A DNA stretch of 28,803 nt, from contig PLTL01000372.1 of assembly GCA_003164475.1 (NCBI GenBank), forward strand, positions 1 to 28,803, given 5' to 3'. Source of the stretch: Candidatus Dormiibacterota bacterium. GTDB lineage: Bacteria > Chloroflexota > Dormibacteria > UBA8260 > Bog-877. The notes under the pieces were generated by a model. It did no database searches and was not told where the DNA came from. It worked only from the letters and a program-made list of their open reading frames with translations. Below are positions 1 through 8,323 of this stretch, piece after piece. The number at the start of each line of letters is the position of its first letter. The first letter of the stretch is position 1. The translations under genes and the position numbers were made by a program.

Positions 1-113
1 GAGGCGTCTCGCCCTCACCCAGCCCCACCGTCAGCCCCTCACCCAGCCCCATCCCCTCACCGACCCCTAGCCCCGTCCCCACCACCTCGGTGAGCCCCGA
101 GCCCAGCCCCTGA
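1..113 (+). CDS. C-terminal tail of a Pro/Ser/Thr-rich protein, cut by the window edge
   Basis: Reading from base 3, the frame is open to a TGA at 111-113 and encodes about 36 residues that are almost only Pro, Ser, Thr and Val in a PSPSPT-like rhythm. Such low-complexity tails are typical linkers or wall-spanning ends of secreted or surface proteins. The DNA shows a matching short repeat built on CCCAGCCCC. The upstream domain lies outside the window, so function cannot be named. The other two forward frames hit stops earlier, or give His/Arg-rich products that look less natural. The gene converges on the response regulator with only two bases between the stop codons. Confidence 0.5.
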   Translation, partial: GVSPSPSPTVSPSPSPIPSPTPSPVPTTSVSPEPSP

Positions 114-115
114 TC

Positions 116-604
116 TCAGGCCGAGCTGGCGGCCGCCTCGGCCCGGGCCAGGACCAGTTCCCGGTTTGGTTTGATCTGTTGCATCGGCCCCTGGCTGGCC
201 AGGGCGTCTCCCACGGCCGCCGTGAGGTGGTAGGCGCGGAAGGGCCTGCGTAGGTAGGCGAAGCCGCCCGCCTGCATGCTGACCCGGAGGTCAAGGTGGG
301 GCTGGCGAGCGCTGGTGAAGATGACCGGAGTCCAGCTCCAGCGGGAGCTGGCCAGGAGCCTACGGCAGACCTCGAAGGCGCTCATCTCCGCCAGGTTGAG
401 GTCGAGGATCGCACAGGAATAGGCCCGCAGCCGCGCTTGGGCCAGAGCAGTGCGTGGAGAGTCAGCCTCGACCACCTCGAACCCCAATCGACGCAGGATC
501 GCCGCGGTCGCGGTCCGGCTCGCCTCGTCCCGGTCCGCCACCAGAATCGCGCGATCAGAGAGCTGCTTGGCGCGGGGCCCCTTTGAGACTGGCGAGGCTG
601 CCAT
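116..604 (-). CDS. stand-alone response-regulator receiver domain protein
   Basis: The 162-residue product is a CheY-like receiver. Visible landmarks are a hydrophobic strand ending in the acidic site (VADRDE, near residues 22-27), the phospho-acceptor Asp in AILDLNL (about D68), the switch Thr in FTSAR (about T97), and YLRRPF, where the usual conserved Lys is Arg (about R120). The second Asp of the usual acidic pair is also Arg. About 30 Ala-rich residues follow; no DNA-binding or enzymatic output domain is present. A longer start at 628 is possible. I prefer ATG 604 because a TAGACT box lies 7 bases upstream on this strand, matching the leaderless pattern elsewhere in the window. No histidine kinase is adjacent. 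It is divergent from the secretion cluster, so a regulatory link is possible but unproven. Confidence 0.8.
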   Translation of the reverse strand: MAASPVSKGPRAKQLSDRAILVADRDEASRTATAAILRRLGFEVVEADSPRTALAQARLRAYSCAILDLNLAEMSAFEVCRRLLASSRWSWTPVIFTSARQPHLDLRVSMQAGGFAYLRRPFRAYHLTAAVGDALASQGPMQQIKPNRELVLARAEAAASSA

Positions 605-611
605 CCAAGCC

Positions 612-617
612 AGTCTA
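612..617 (-). promoter_or_regulatory. leaderless-type -10 box for the response regulator
   Basis: The minus strand reads TAGACT, followed by 7 bases and then ATG at 604. There is no Shine-Dalgarno sequence. The arrangement repeats before several other genes here. No clear -35 element is seen. Confidence 0.5.
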
Positions 618-756
618 GGCGCGCCCAATCACCTGCTTGCTGACCTTACTGCACCGGTCCGGCACAAGCCTGTAACGCTTGCGGAACCATCCGCGACGAC
701 CCTGTCGCGCGCGTCATCGCCCCCGGCCGGAGCCGGCCGGGGGACTGCCATCCTGG

Positions 757-2427
757 ATGGCGCACACCAACGACTCGTCGCTGGGTCCGATCGCGGTCCC
801 GGCTGCCCTGCTGGCCATGGCGCTGCTGGCCATGATGGCCCACCTGGACGGGTGCCGCCTCAAGGCGGCCTCAGCGCAGGTCCTCCCCACCGACCACCAC
901 GGGTGGCTCGGAGCGACGCTGCTCAGCAGCCCGTTCCCGGGCGCGGCACCGGCGGCCGCGGCCGCGGCCGCGCTCCTCATCCTCAGCGCGGTCCTCCGAC
1001 TTCAGGGCCGCTCTCTCCTCAGCTCGGGCACCCTGGGCCGTGCCCGCCGAGCCGCTGGGCGGGACCTTCGTGCGCTCCGCCGCAGGCCCCGGTGGCGTCC
1101 GGGACCGGCCCCGGCGCCCCAGGTCCGGATCGGAGCGCACCACCGCCGGCTTCTATGGCTGCCCGGCGACGAACACCTGCTGGTTCTGGGCCCGACGGGT
1201 TCGGGCAAGTCCTCCGCCCTGGCGATCCCAGCCATCCTTGAGTGGCCGGGCCCGGTGGTGGTGACTGATCCCAAGGGCGAGCTGGTGCGTACCACCCTTC
1301 CTCACCGACTCCGGATCGGACAGGCGGCGGTGTTCGCCCCGCTCATGGAGCCGACCTCCAAGTGGAATCCGGTGGCCTCGATCCAGAGCTCTGAGGACGC
1401 GCTGCGGGTGGCGACCCTCCTCATGGGCCGGACGCCCGACCGCGAGCCGTTCTGGCACGATCTGGCCCGGCAGCTCCTCCACGGGATGCTGGTGGAGGCC
1501 GCCAGCGCCAGACTTCCGCTGGCGGGCGTTCTGGAGCAGCTCCAGACGCTGCCGGCCGAGGAGCTGGCCGAGGCGGCGGGGCACCCGGTGGGAAGGCGGC
1601 TCATCCAAGGGGCCCTGAGCGGAGGAGATCGCACCGCGATGGGGGTCGTCGCCACCTTGGTCGCGCAGCTGGGCGCGTACGGCACGGAGCAGGTGGCATC
1701 GGCCACCGGCAGCAGTGACTTCGACCCCGCCGCGATCGCGGGCAGCGGGCTCCGCACCCTCTACTGCGTGGTCGCGCCTCACGATGCCCCGGTGTTGCGA
1801 GGCGTGGTCTCCGCGCTCATCTCCTGTTGCTGGCGCAGCCTCTTCGCGGCACCGCCGGCGGTGCCGGCGCTGTTCGTGCTCGACGAGTTCACCCAGCTGA
1901 CCAGCCTGCCCGAGCTCCCAGCCCTGGTCCAGCTTGGCCGCTCGCAGGGAGTCCGCATGGTGCTGATGGCCCAGGACCTGGGCTCGATCTCCGCGACCTA
2001 CGGCGGCGAGGCTGCGTCCGCCATCTGGTCCAACTGCCGCACCAAGCTGCTGCTCCCGGGGATCTCCGAGGTGGAGCTGTTGGAGCGGGTCAGCAAGCTG
2101 GCCGGTACCGCCACCCTGCACCGCCGGACCGACGCCTGGAGCAAGGAGCCGGTCTCGGCACAACCGCTTCTGCAGCCCGACGACGTGCGCCGCCTCAAGT
2201 CCTGGCAGGCGCTGGTGATCCACGGCGCTGACCAGCCGGCGGTGATCCGGCAGCGCCGCTGGTTCTCCGACCCGGAGCTAGTCCGGAAGGTCGCCGCCGC
2301 GGGCCCGCCAGCCGCGGCGCCGGTGCCCTCCCGTGGCCGTCCCCTGCGGGACTGGACCGACCCTCAGGTGACACCGGCCGGCGCAGCCTACCCCCTTCGG
2401 TGGAACCCGGCGGACGGAGAAGCCTGA
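757..2427 (+). CDS. VirD4/TraG-family type IV secretion coupling ATPase
   Basis: The 556-residue product would act as the coupling protein that delivers substrates (DNA or protein) to a type IV secretion channel at the cytoplasmic membrane. Two hydrophobic segments occupy about residues 10-30 and 60-90; the second contains an Ala run from a GCGGCC repeat. A Walker A motif GPTGSGKS lies at 145-152, followed by VVTDPKGEL, and a Walker B LFVLDEF has its acidic pair at D376-E377. Family members use this RecA-like fold as a hexameric ATPase. The C-terminal ~60 residues are Pro/Ala/Arg-rich. A TTG at 679 would add 26 Arg/Pro-rich residues, so ATG 757 is preferred, although no strong ribosome binding site is seen. 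It is the first gene of the cluster and the only VirD4 in the window. No relaxase is adjacent. Confidence 0.88.
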   Translation: MAHTNDSSLGPIAVPAALLAMALLAMMAHLDGCRLKAASAQVLPTDHHGWLGATLLSSPFPGAAPAAAAAAALLILSAVLRLQGRSLLSSGTLGRARRAAGRDLRALRRRPRWRPGPAPAPQVRIGAHHRRLLWLPGDEHLLVLGPTGSGKSSALAIPAILEWPGPVVVTDPKGELVRTTLPHRLRIGQAAVFAPLMEPTSKWNPVASIQSSEDALRVATLLMGRTPDREPFWHDLARQLLHGMLVEAASARLPLAGVLEQLQTLPAEELAEAAGHPVGRRLIQGALSGGDRTAMGVVATLVAQLGAYGTEQVASATGSSDFDPAAIAGSGLRTLYCVVAPHDAPVLRGVVSALISCCWRSLFAAPPAVPALFVLDEFTQLTSLPELPALVQLGRSQGVRMVLMAQDLGSISATYGGEAASAIWSNCRTKLLLPGISEVELLERVSKLAGTATLHRRTDAWSKEPVSAQPLLQPDDVRRLKSWQALVIHGADQPAVIRQRRWFSDPELVRKVAAAGPPAAAPVPSRGRPLRDWTDPQVTPAGAAYPLRWNPADGEA

Positions 2428-2466
2428 GAGTTGGAAGTTGGCTCCGTACCTGGCTGGGAGCGACGC

Positions 2467-2754
2467 GTGGAACTGCTGACGACCTTCACCAGTGGACTCG
2501 ACAACGTGATCCACACCGTGACTGGGCTCGCTCTGGGTGCCGTGGCTGTCCTCTGCCTCAGCTTCGCGGCGATCCGCTACATGACCGCCCTAGACAACAG
2601 TCAGCGCCGTGCGGCCGCGGTCCAGGGGCTGGTGACAGTCTTGCTGGGGGTACTGCTGCTGGTCAACGAAGGGGCGGTTCTGAGCTTCGTGGAGGGGCTC
2701 TCCGGAAGCAACACCGCCTGTGCTACCAGCAGCTGCTCCGGCAGCACCCACTAG
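2467..2754 (+). CDS. small two-helix membrane protein, VirB2/TrbC pilin-like
   Basis: The 95-residue product has two hydrophobic helices (about residues 20-42 and 53-75) separated by a short polar, basic loop (NSQRR) and ends in a Ser/Cys-rich tail. This is the size and topology of the small membrane or pilin-like subunits (VirB2/TrbC) found in type IV secretion clusters, but the sequence alone does not prove homology. GTG 2467 is chosen because GGGAG sits 6 bases upstream; an in-frame TTG at 2431 lacks this. The gene lies between VirD4 and a TrbL-like gene. The same two-helix plan recurs at 24058, also directly upstream of a TrbL-like gene, which supports a role in the machine. It ends with TAG in the same frame as the next gene. 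Confidence 0.6.
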   Translation: MELLTTFTSGLDNVIHTVTGLALGAVAVLCLSFAAIRYMTALDNSQRRAAAVQGLVTVLLGVLLLVNEGAVLSFVEGLSGSNTACATSSCSGSTH

Positions 2755-2814
2755 GCGCTGCTGCCAGTCCCCCGCGCGCTGCTCGTCGCCAGTGCCTCTC
2801 TGGCGCTGGCGACC

Positions 2815-4953
2815 TTGCTCTCGACGTTGGCCGTCCTCACCCCCCTTCGGCCAACCACAACCGCGGCGCGGCAACTGGCCTCGACTTCCAGTCCCGGCCC
2901 CGCCGGCACCAGCGGCGTCGAAGAGACCGAGGCCGGAAGCACCAGCCAGCAATGCGGCGGCATCACCGATCCGCTCTGCTACGTGATTGACGCCTTCATC
3001 AGCGGCCCGGTGGCGATCATGGGCAGCCTCGACGGCAGCCCCGACCCTACTCACATCGACCCGGGGACCGGGGCGGTCAGCGCCGGGCCCTGGCGCTTGA
3101 TCACCACCCTGGTGGGCAGCAACCCGGCAGTGGACGACTACGACGGCGCCTGGGGGGAGCCCGCTCACGAGTGTGGCGCCGCCGGATGCATCGCCTGGGT
3201 CCAGCAGCTCAATTCGATCCTGGTTCCACTCTCGCTCAGCTTGCTGGTCCTGGCCTTCGCCGTGCAGGTGGTCCTCTTCATGGTCGGCCAGCAGCTGAAC
3301 CTCAGAGCCGGGATCGTGCCCTGCCTGATCGCCGCCGGGGTGATCGGGGCGGGCCTGCCGGTGCACCTCGCCGGCCGGGTCATCGACGCCGGCACCTGGG
3401 CCTCCCAAGCGCTGTTGGAGGCCAGTTTTGAGCACCTGGGGGCGGCGCACTCGCAGCCCGTGGACCTGATGACCGTGCTGGCGGTCACCGCCTACTGTCC
3501 GGAGGACAGCCCGATCCTGCACCCGTCCATCCACCTCTCCATGCCCGGGCCATCTCCCCGTCAGCAGCTGCTGGTGGACCCCTGGATGGACCTCCACTTC
3601 ACCCAGTCCCATTGCATCGGAACCGAGGATCCCGACTTCACCAAGGAGGTGCTGGACCGCAGCGAGAACTTCTTCGGGCCGCCGCTCCACGACGGCAACT
3701 GCGACCGTGGTGACGCCGACCCCGGCCAACCCCTCTGCACCGACACCGACGACCAGGTCAACGACAACGGCGACCAGGACTGCCTGGAGGGGGATGGCAG
3801 CCCTGATCTCGGCTCCGAGCAGCTGAACCTGCTCCCGCTCCCCGGGGAGCCCCGGGCTGGCAACGGGCAGAGCCCTTCCGACTGCCGCTACGCCGACATC
3901 TACTGGGGTACCGCCCCCAGTTTCGCCGATGTCTGGGCCGGGGTGGGTCCCCACGGACGGAACGGCTACGACGTCCCCGACGGCATCCAGGGGATGCTGG
4001 CCTTCACCGTCCTGACCGTTCTGGCCCTCTGGCTCGCGCTCACCTACCTGGCCCGCTACATCACCCTGGCGCTGCTGGCGGGCTGCTCCAGCCTGGCCTT
4101 CCTGCTCCTGGCCCTGCCCGGCGGCAGAGCCGCCTTCTCGCGTTACTGGCGCACGGTGGCGGAACTCTCCGCGGTTGTGGTCCTCCAGACCCTGGTCTTC
4201 CTGGTCTTCGTGGCGATCGTCTCCACCGCGTCAGGGCTGGCGCCGAGCCCGGCCGCGGCCCACCTGGGCGGCTGTCCTCTCATCTCCAGCTCTGCAGGCG
4301 CCAGATGCGCTGCCGGAGCGTCGGGCTTGCTCGCGGAGGTCGGCAGCGGGGACCCTGGGGATCAGTTCGCCAAGTGCCTGCTGGCGATCGTCACGGTCTG
4401 GCTGATGCTCGAGATCCCCCACCGGATCGGGCGGAGCGAGCTGGCCACCTACAGCGGCCTGCGCACGCTCGCCGCCACCTCCTCGGGAGTGGTCATCGGG
4501 GGTGCGCTGATGGTCCGCGGCCAGCTCCAACCGCAGGCGGCGAGGTTCGGGTCCCGGATCATCCCGGCGGGCCGCTCGCTGCTGGCGCTGCCCGGTGAGC
4601 GCGACCGGCGGCTGGCCAGCGCGCTGGAACAGGCTGACCTCACCGGCTCAGCCCGATGGCCCCAGGCAAGTGGCCGGGAGGCCCGAGACCAGTTCATCGG
4701 CAGAGCCCTGATGGAGGGACGAGCGGACCCTGGTGAGCTGGACCGGCTGTTGGGCCTGAGCCAGGGCCAGGTCGCCGGGCTCCGGGATCGCTCAGGCCGG
4801 GATCGCTCCGTCATGTCCGAGCTCGGGCGCAGCTACGTTGCAGCTGGCGGTGCACGGGTCCACGAGCTAGACGCTGCCTACCTCAACGCCCTCCGTCGGG
4901 GTCGCCTCCGTCCCGCCGCGACCCCCCCAACGGACGGAGCCATGAGCAACTGA
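2815..4953 (+). CDS. large TrbL/VirB6-like polytopic membrane protein with Asp-rich insert
   Basis: This is a 712-residue multi-pass protein, the probable inner-membrane channel component of the secretion machine. Hydrophobic segments lie at about residues 135-157, 164-185, 394-437 (a pair), 451-476 and 520-536. A long hydrophilic region (about 190-390) between the second and third contains several Cys and an Asp/Asn/Gly-rich stretch (about 280-330, with motifs like DTDDQVNDNGDQD) that resembles calcium-binding thrombospondin-3 or dockerin-type loops; it is probably exposed outside. The tail (560-712) is cytosolic and charged. The start is uncertain. The frame is open back to the TAG at 2752, and the 20 preceding codons would encode a good signal or membrane helix, but contain only CTG as possible start codons; TTG 2815 is the first conventional one. 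The stop overlaps the next ATG (TGATG). Confidence 0.68.
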   Translation: MLSTLAVLTPLRPTTTAARQLASTSSPGPAGTSGVEETEAGSTSQQCGGITDPLCYVIDAFISGPVAIMGSLDGSPDPTHIDPGTGAVSAGPWRLITTLVGSNPAVDDYDGAWGEPAHECGAAGCIAWVQQLNSILVPLSLSLLVLAFAVQVVLFMVGQQLNLRAGIVPCLIAAGVIGAGLPVHLAGRVIDAGTWASQALLEASFEHLGAAHSQPVDLMTVLAVTAYCPEDSPILHPSIHLSMPGPSPRQQLLVDPWMDLHFTQSHCIGTEDPDFTKEVLDRSENFFGPPLHDGNCDRGDADPGQPLCTDTDDQVNDNGDQDCLEGDGSPDLGSEQLNLLPLPGEPRAGNGQSPSDCRYADIYWGTAPSFADVWAGVGPHGRNGYDVPDGIQGMLAFTVLTVLALWLALTYLARYITLALLAGCSSLAFLLLALPGGRAAFSRYWRTVAELSAVVVLQTLVFLVFVAIVSTASGLAPSPAAAHLGGCPLISSSAGARCAAGASGLLAEVGSGDPGDQFAKCLLAIVTVWLMLEIPHRIGRSELATYSGLRTLAATSSGVVIGGALMVRGQLQPQAARFGSRIIPAGRSLLALPGERDRRLASALEQADLTGSARWPQASGREARDQFIGRALMEGRADPGELDRLLGLSQGQVAGLRDRSGRDRSVMSELGRSYVAAGGARVHELDAAYLNALRRGRLRPAATPPTDGAMSN

Positions 4954-5342
4954 TGCAGGCCGAGATCCCCCAGTCGATATTCGGGACCCCAATGCGATGG
5001 GGGCGGTTCACCACTCCCCAACTGGGCTGGTTGGTGGTGGGCGCCGCTCTGCCGTACCTCCTGCTCAGGTTGCGGCTGGAACCCAGCCTCGCCCTGCTGG
5101 CATCCCTGCCCTGGCTGATCTCGGCCGTCACGCTCGCCTTTGGACGTCACGAGGGTCGGCACCTCGACGCCTGGGTCGGTGACTGGGTCGCCTTCAGATT
5201 CCAGCCCCACCAGCTCCACCATCCTGGCTTGGAGGAGCACGGGGGCATCGGCCCCGGTTACTTCGAGGTCGACATCGAGCGGGCATTGCCCCCGCCCCGG
5301 AGCCCGGCACCAGCAGGAGCACTCCCCTGGGAGAAACCGTGA
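4953..5342 (+). CDS. PrgI-family small membrane protein of the type IV secretion cluster
   Basis: This 129-residue protein fits the PrgI family found next to VirB4 in Gram-positive and archaeal-like type IV systems. After a short polar N-terminus comes the pattern of FTTPQLGWLVVG leading into two adjacent hydrophobic helices (about residues 25-45 and 48-66). A polar region follows with DAWVGDWVAFRFQP, then a Pro-rich tail. The start ATG overlaps the upstream stop by one base and the stop overlaps the VirB4 start by four bases (GTGA), so translation is probably coupled. Family proteins are membrane partners of VirB4; the precise role is not known. Confidence 0.75.
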   Translation: MQAEIPQSIFGTPMRWGRFTTPQLGWLVVGAALPYLLLRLRLEPSLALLASLPWLISAVTLAFGRHEGRHLDAWVGDWVAFRFQPHQLHHPGLEEHGGIGPGYFEVDIERALPPPRSPAPAGALPWEKP

Positions 5343-7633
5343 GTGCGCTCCACCTGGCAGGCCCGCGGGGCTCCACTCTCCAGCTGGTCGACATCCGCTA
5401 CCTGGACGACCAGGTGGCCCACCTCCCCCACGGCGGCCAGCGAGCGGCCCTCTGGATCGAGCCGATCAACATCGCCCTCTGCGCGGAGGCGGAGAGGGAG
5501 CAAGTCTGGCGTCGCTACCGCCAGACCCTGAGCCAGCTCGCCGGTCCGGTCTCGATCTACTCCACCTCTCGCCCCCACCCCGGCAACACCGAGGACGCCT
5601 CGCTGGGCCTCCGCGACGGCCCGGCGCGGAGGCTGGCCAGGACTGACCACGAATTCCGCCAGCAGCTGATCCGGGGCCGGTTGGTTCAGATCCAGCGCCA
5701 TCTGCTGGTGGTCTGGGGTGGGGGCCCGGGCAACGCTCTGACCAGCCTCGCCGGCCACCTGAGGCGGAGCCCGGGCGCAGGCAGCGCCGGTCCGGTGACG
5801 GATGGGGGGACCCAGGTCGACCTGGAACGCCGCTGCGAGGTCATGGTGGCCAGCCTGGCCCGCCTTGGAGTCAGGGCCAGACGGCTGACCGACGGGGAGT
5901 GGCTCGATCTCCTCCAGGAGTTGGGAGAGGGAAAGAGCGGGAGGGAGCCTGCGACCTTCGCCAGCTGGCTGGCCCCCGGCTCAATCGAAGTCCGGCCGCG
6001 GGAGCTTCGCCTGGGGCAGAGGTTGAGCCGGAGCCTCTTCGTCTGCTCCTATCCCAGGCGGGTCGCAATCGGGTGGCTCTCGCCCTTGCTTCGGGGCCTG
6101 GAGTGCGAGGTCCGGGTCGCCCAGCACGTCGTGCCAGTGCCCAAGCTGCTCAGCCTCAGCCGACTGCGGCGCAAGATCAGGGGTTTCGAAACCAGCCTCG
6201 TGGTCGACGAACTGCGTGGACAGCGACCCGACCGGGGGACGGAGACGGCGCTGGGCGACGCGCTCACTCTGGAGGAGCAGGTGCTGCTGGAGGAGGAGCG
6301 ACTCCTCCAGCTTCAGCTCTTCGTCACCCTGGTTGCCGCGACCGAGCCAGAGCTTGACCACTGCTGGCAGCAGTTGCTCACCACCATGGCCGAGCTGGGC
6401 TGTGGTGTCGCGCCCCTGACCCACCGTCAGGTTGATGGCTGGCGGGCGACTGTCCCCAGCGGAATCATTCCGTTCGATTGGGGCCGGGAGATCACCGCCA
6501 GTGCGCTGGCCGCCGGCTTCCCCTTCCTGCGCAGCAACCTGGCCGCTGGCTCGGGCGTCCTCCTTGGCCCAAGCCTGATCTCCCGTGAGCTGGTAGTGGT
6601 GGATCCGTTCGACCCCGGCAACCCCAATTTCAACTTGGTCATCCTGGGGACCTCCGGCGGGGGCAAGTCATACACGGCCAAGTTGCTGGCAGCCCGCCTG
6701 CTGCTGCGCGGCTGTCAGCTCCGTTGCGTCGATCCGGTCGGAGAGTACCGGGCCCTGGTGGAGCTTTTCGGCGGTCGCTGCCGGGAGATCGGCCCAGGGC
6801 GGAGGTCAGGGCTGTGCGCGCTGGGGCCGACCCTCGCCCCGGGAGCCACCGGCCCGTCGGTGTTTGAGCGAGCAGCCGGTGCGGTGGCGGTCCTGGAACC
6901 GCTGGCAGCGGGTCGGTCTCGCGATTGGTGCCTACCGGACGATGAGGCCCAGGCTCTCGAGGAGGCGCTGGTGCGGCTGTTTCGGACCAGCGCCGTCCCC
7001 AGGCTGTCGGACCTGCTCCAGGAGTTGGAGGCGCCGGAGTTGAGGCCGCTGGCGCGACGCCTGGGCCGGTTCACCCAGGGGATGCTGGGCGGGATCTTCG
7101 ATGGGCCGGCGGAGCCCCTGCTGGGCGACCCGGCCACCGTCTTCTCTCTGGCGAGCTGGGCCGGAGACCGCGAGGAGCTTCTCGGTCCGACGATGCAGAT
7201 GATCCTGGGCCAGTTGGAGTCAGAGATATCCCGCTCGCCCGGCATCCCCCGATTGGTGCTGGTGGACGAGGCCGAGGTCCTGCTCTCCCGGCCCCGGAGC
7301 GCGGCGGCTCTGGAGGCGCTCAGCCGACGGGTCCGCAAGCTCGGAGCTGGCCTGGTGGTGGTCTCTCAGGTGGTCGAGGACTTCCTCAACTCAGCGGTCG
7401 GGAACGTGATCATCCGCAACTGCCACACCAAGCTGCTCCTGCGCCAGGAGGAGGTCGCAATCCCGGCCATCCGTGAGGCCTTCGGACTTTCCGAGGTGGA
7501 ATGCGATCTGCTCCGAGACGCCGATCCCGGCGCGGGAATCGCCATCGTGGGCAGAGAGCGGGCGGCCTTCCGCGGGGCCGCCCCCGGGCCGCTCCACCGA
7601 GCGCTCTGCAGCGACGCCCGGCCCCGCGCCTGA
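5339..7633 (+). CDS. VirB4-like type IV secretion ATPase (copy 1)
   Basis: This 764-residue protein has the VirB4/TraC layout: an N-terminal half without catalytic motifs (about 1-400) and a C-terminal RecA-like ATPase. The Walker A motif GTSGGGKS is at 437-444, followed by a strand with RCVDPVGEY. The Walker B strand LVLVDEAEVLL has its acidic pair at D643-E644, followed by LVVVSQVVEDF, the Gln-containing motif usual after Walker B in this family, and NCHTKLLLRQ. VirB4 energises assembly of the channel or pilus and substrate transfer at the membrane. GTG 5339 has GGGAG 6 bases upstream and overlaps the PrgI-like gene by 4 bases. A second, clearly divergent VirB4 lies at 20836. Confidence 0.9.
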   Translation: MSALHLAGPRGSTLQLVDIRYLDDQVAHLPHGGQRAALWIEPINIALCAEAEREQVWRRYRQTLSQLAGPVSIYSTSRPHPGNTEDASLGLRDGPARRLARTDHEFRQQLIRGRLVQIQRHLLVVWGGGPGNALTSLAGHLRRSPGAGSAGPVTDGGTQVDLERRCEVMVASLARLGVRARRLTDGEWLDLLQELGEGKSGREPATFASWLAPGSIEVRPRELRLGQRLSRSLFVCSYPRRVAIGWLSPLLRGLECEVRVAQHVVPVPKLLSLSRLRRKIRGFETSLVVDELRGQRPDRGTETALGDALTLEEQVLLEEERLLQLQLFVTLVAATEPELDHCWQQLLTTMAELGCGVAPLTHRQVDGWRATVPSGIIPFDWGREITASALAAGFPFLRSNLAAGSGVLLGPSLISRELVVVDPFDPGNPNFNLVILGTSGGGKSYTAKLLAARLLLRGCQLRCVDPVGEYRALVELFGGRCREIGPGRRSGLCALGPTLAPGATGPSVFERAAGAVAVLEPLAAGRSRDWCLPDDEAQALEEALVRLFRTSAVPRLSDLLQELEAPELRPLARRLGRFTQGMLGGIFDGPAEPLLGDPATVFSLASWAGDREELLGPTMQMILGQLESEISRSPGIPRLVLVDEAEVLLSRPRSAAALEALSRRVRKLGAGLVVVSQVVEDFLNSAVGNVIIRNCHTKLLLRQEEVAIPAIREAFGLSEVECDLLRDADPGAGIAIVGRERAAFRGAAPGPLHRALCSDARPRA

Positions 7634-7635
7634 CC

Positions 7636-8319
7636 GTGCCGGCACGACACCTGGTGACGTTGGCCGCAGCTGGCTGTGCCGTTCCCCTGCTGGTGGTCCT
7701 CAGCCTGGTCGGACTGCTCTCCGCGGGCGCGGTGGCAGTCGGCCTCGGCTCGATGGGGGGTCTCCTGCCGGTGCCGGGAGGGTTCATGCTGGCGGTGGGC
7801 AAGGACCTCACCGAGGGGAGCCCGGGCTTCCCCAGCTGGGCTCTTCCCTGCGGGCCGGAGCCGGGTGACCTGGCGGTCGACCCCTCGGCCTGCACGGGTT
7901 CCCCGTCACCCTTCCCGGCCGACTACGACGGTTTCTCCACCGGCCAATGCACCTGGTACGTGGCGACGAGGAGGCGAGTGATCTGGCGGACCAGCTCGGG
8001 CGAGCTGGGTGGGAACGCGGGTCAGTGGCTCCAACTGGCGGCTGAGGCGGGGTACGCGGTGGGTCCCCAGCCCGCGCTGGGTGCCATCGCGGTCTATGCC
8101 GATCCCGGGGCCGGGCACGTGGCCCTGGTGGTGGGCGTGGATGCCACCGGCGACTACACGGTCGCTGAGGCCAACTGGGTCTTCCTCGGACCGCGCGCAC
8201 CCTACGTGGACCTGAGAGGCGTGCCCACCGGAGGCACCGGGAGCAGCTACGAGCGCCTCGCCGGGTTCATCTACGGCCCGGCCAGCGCGTCACCGGCCCC
8301 CGCCGCCCTCCTATCCTGA
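7636..8319 (+). CDS. membrane-anchored or secreted CHAP-domain peptidoglycan hydrolase
   Basis: The 227-residue product starts with a short basic N-terminus and a strong hydrophobic helix (about residues 7-38), then a CHAP (NlpC/P60-like) amidase/endopeptidase domain. The catalytic Cys lies in GQCTWYV (C105) and the His in GHVALV (H161), with DYTVAEANWV following as in the family. Such enzymes cut peptidoglycan so that a secretion apparatus can cross the wall (VirB1-like role). GTG 7636 begins two bases after the VirB4 stop, and upstream in-frame extensions only read the VirB4 gene out of frame. It is the last gene of secretion block 1. A second CHAP protein with a different architecture is at 13639. 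Confidence 0.83.
   Translation: MPARHLVTLAAAGCAVPLLVVLSLVGLLSAGAVAVGLGSMGGLLPVPGGFMLAVGKDLTEGSPGFPSWALPCGPEPGDLAVDPSACTGSPSPFPADYDGFSTGQCTWYVATRRRVIWRTSSGELGGNAGQWLQLAAEAGYAVGPQPALGAIAVYADPGAGHVALVVGVDATGDYTVAEANWVFLGPRAPYVDLRGVPTGGTGSSYERLAGFIYGPASASPAPAALLS
8312..8317 (+). promoter_or_regulatory. leaderless-type -10 box for the MFS gene
   Basis: TATCCT is followed by 6 bases (GAAATC) and then ATG 8324. It lies inside the last codons of the CHAP gene and no Shine-Dalgarno is present. It suggests the MFS gene has its own promoter, separate from the secretion operon. Confidence 0.5.
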
Positions 8320-8323
8320 AATC

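Noticed and set aside
1..110. Possible CRISPR-like or tandem repeat from the CCCAGCCCC units
   Set aside because: The units are short and irregular and are explained by a Pro/Ser-rich coding tail in one frame.
679..756. TTG start adding 26 residues to VirD4
   Set aside because: The added segment is Arg/Pro-rich, and ATG 757 precedes the first membrane helix as expected in the family.
952..976. GCGGCC simple repeat as a regulatory or slippage element
   Set aside because: It encodes an Ala run within a membrane helix of VirD4 and needs no other explanation.
2590..3954. 454-codon open frame on the minus strand
   Set aside because: Antisense of the TrbL-like gene; Gly/Val/His-rich shadow typical of high-GC DNA.
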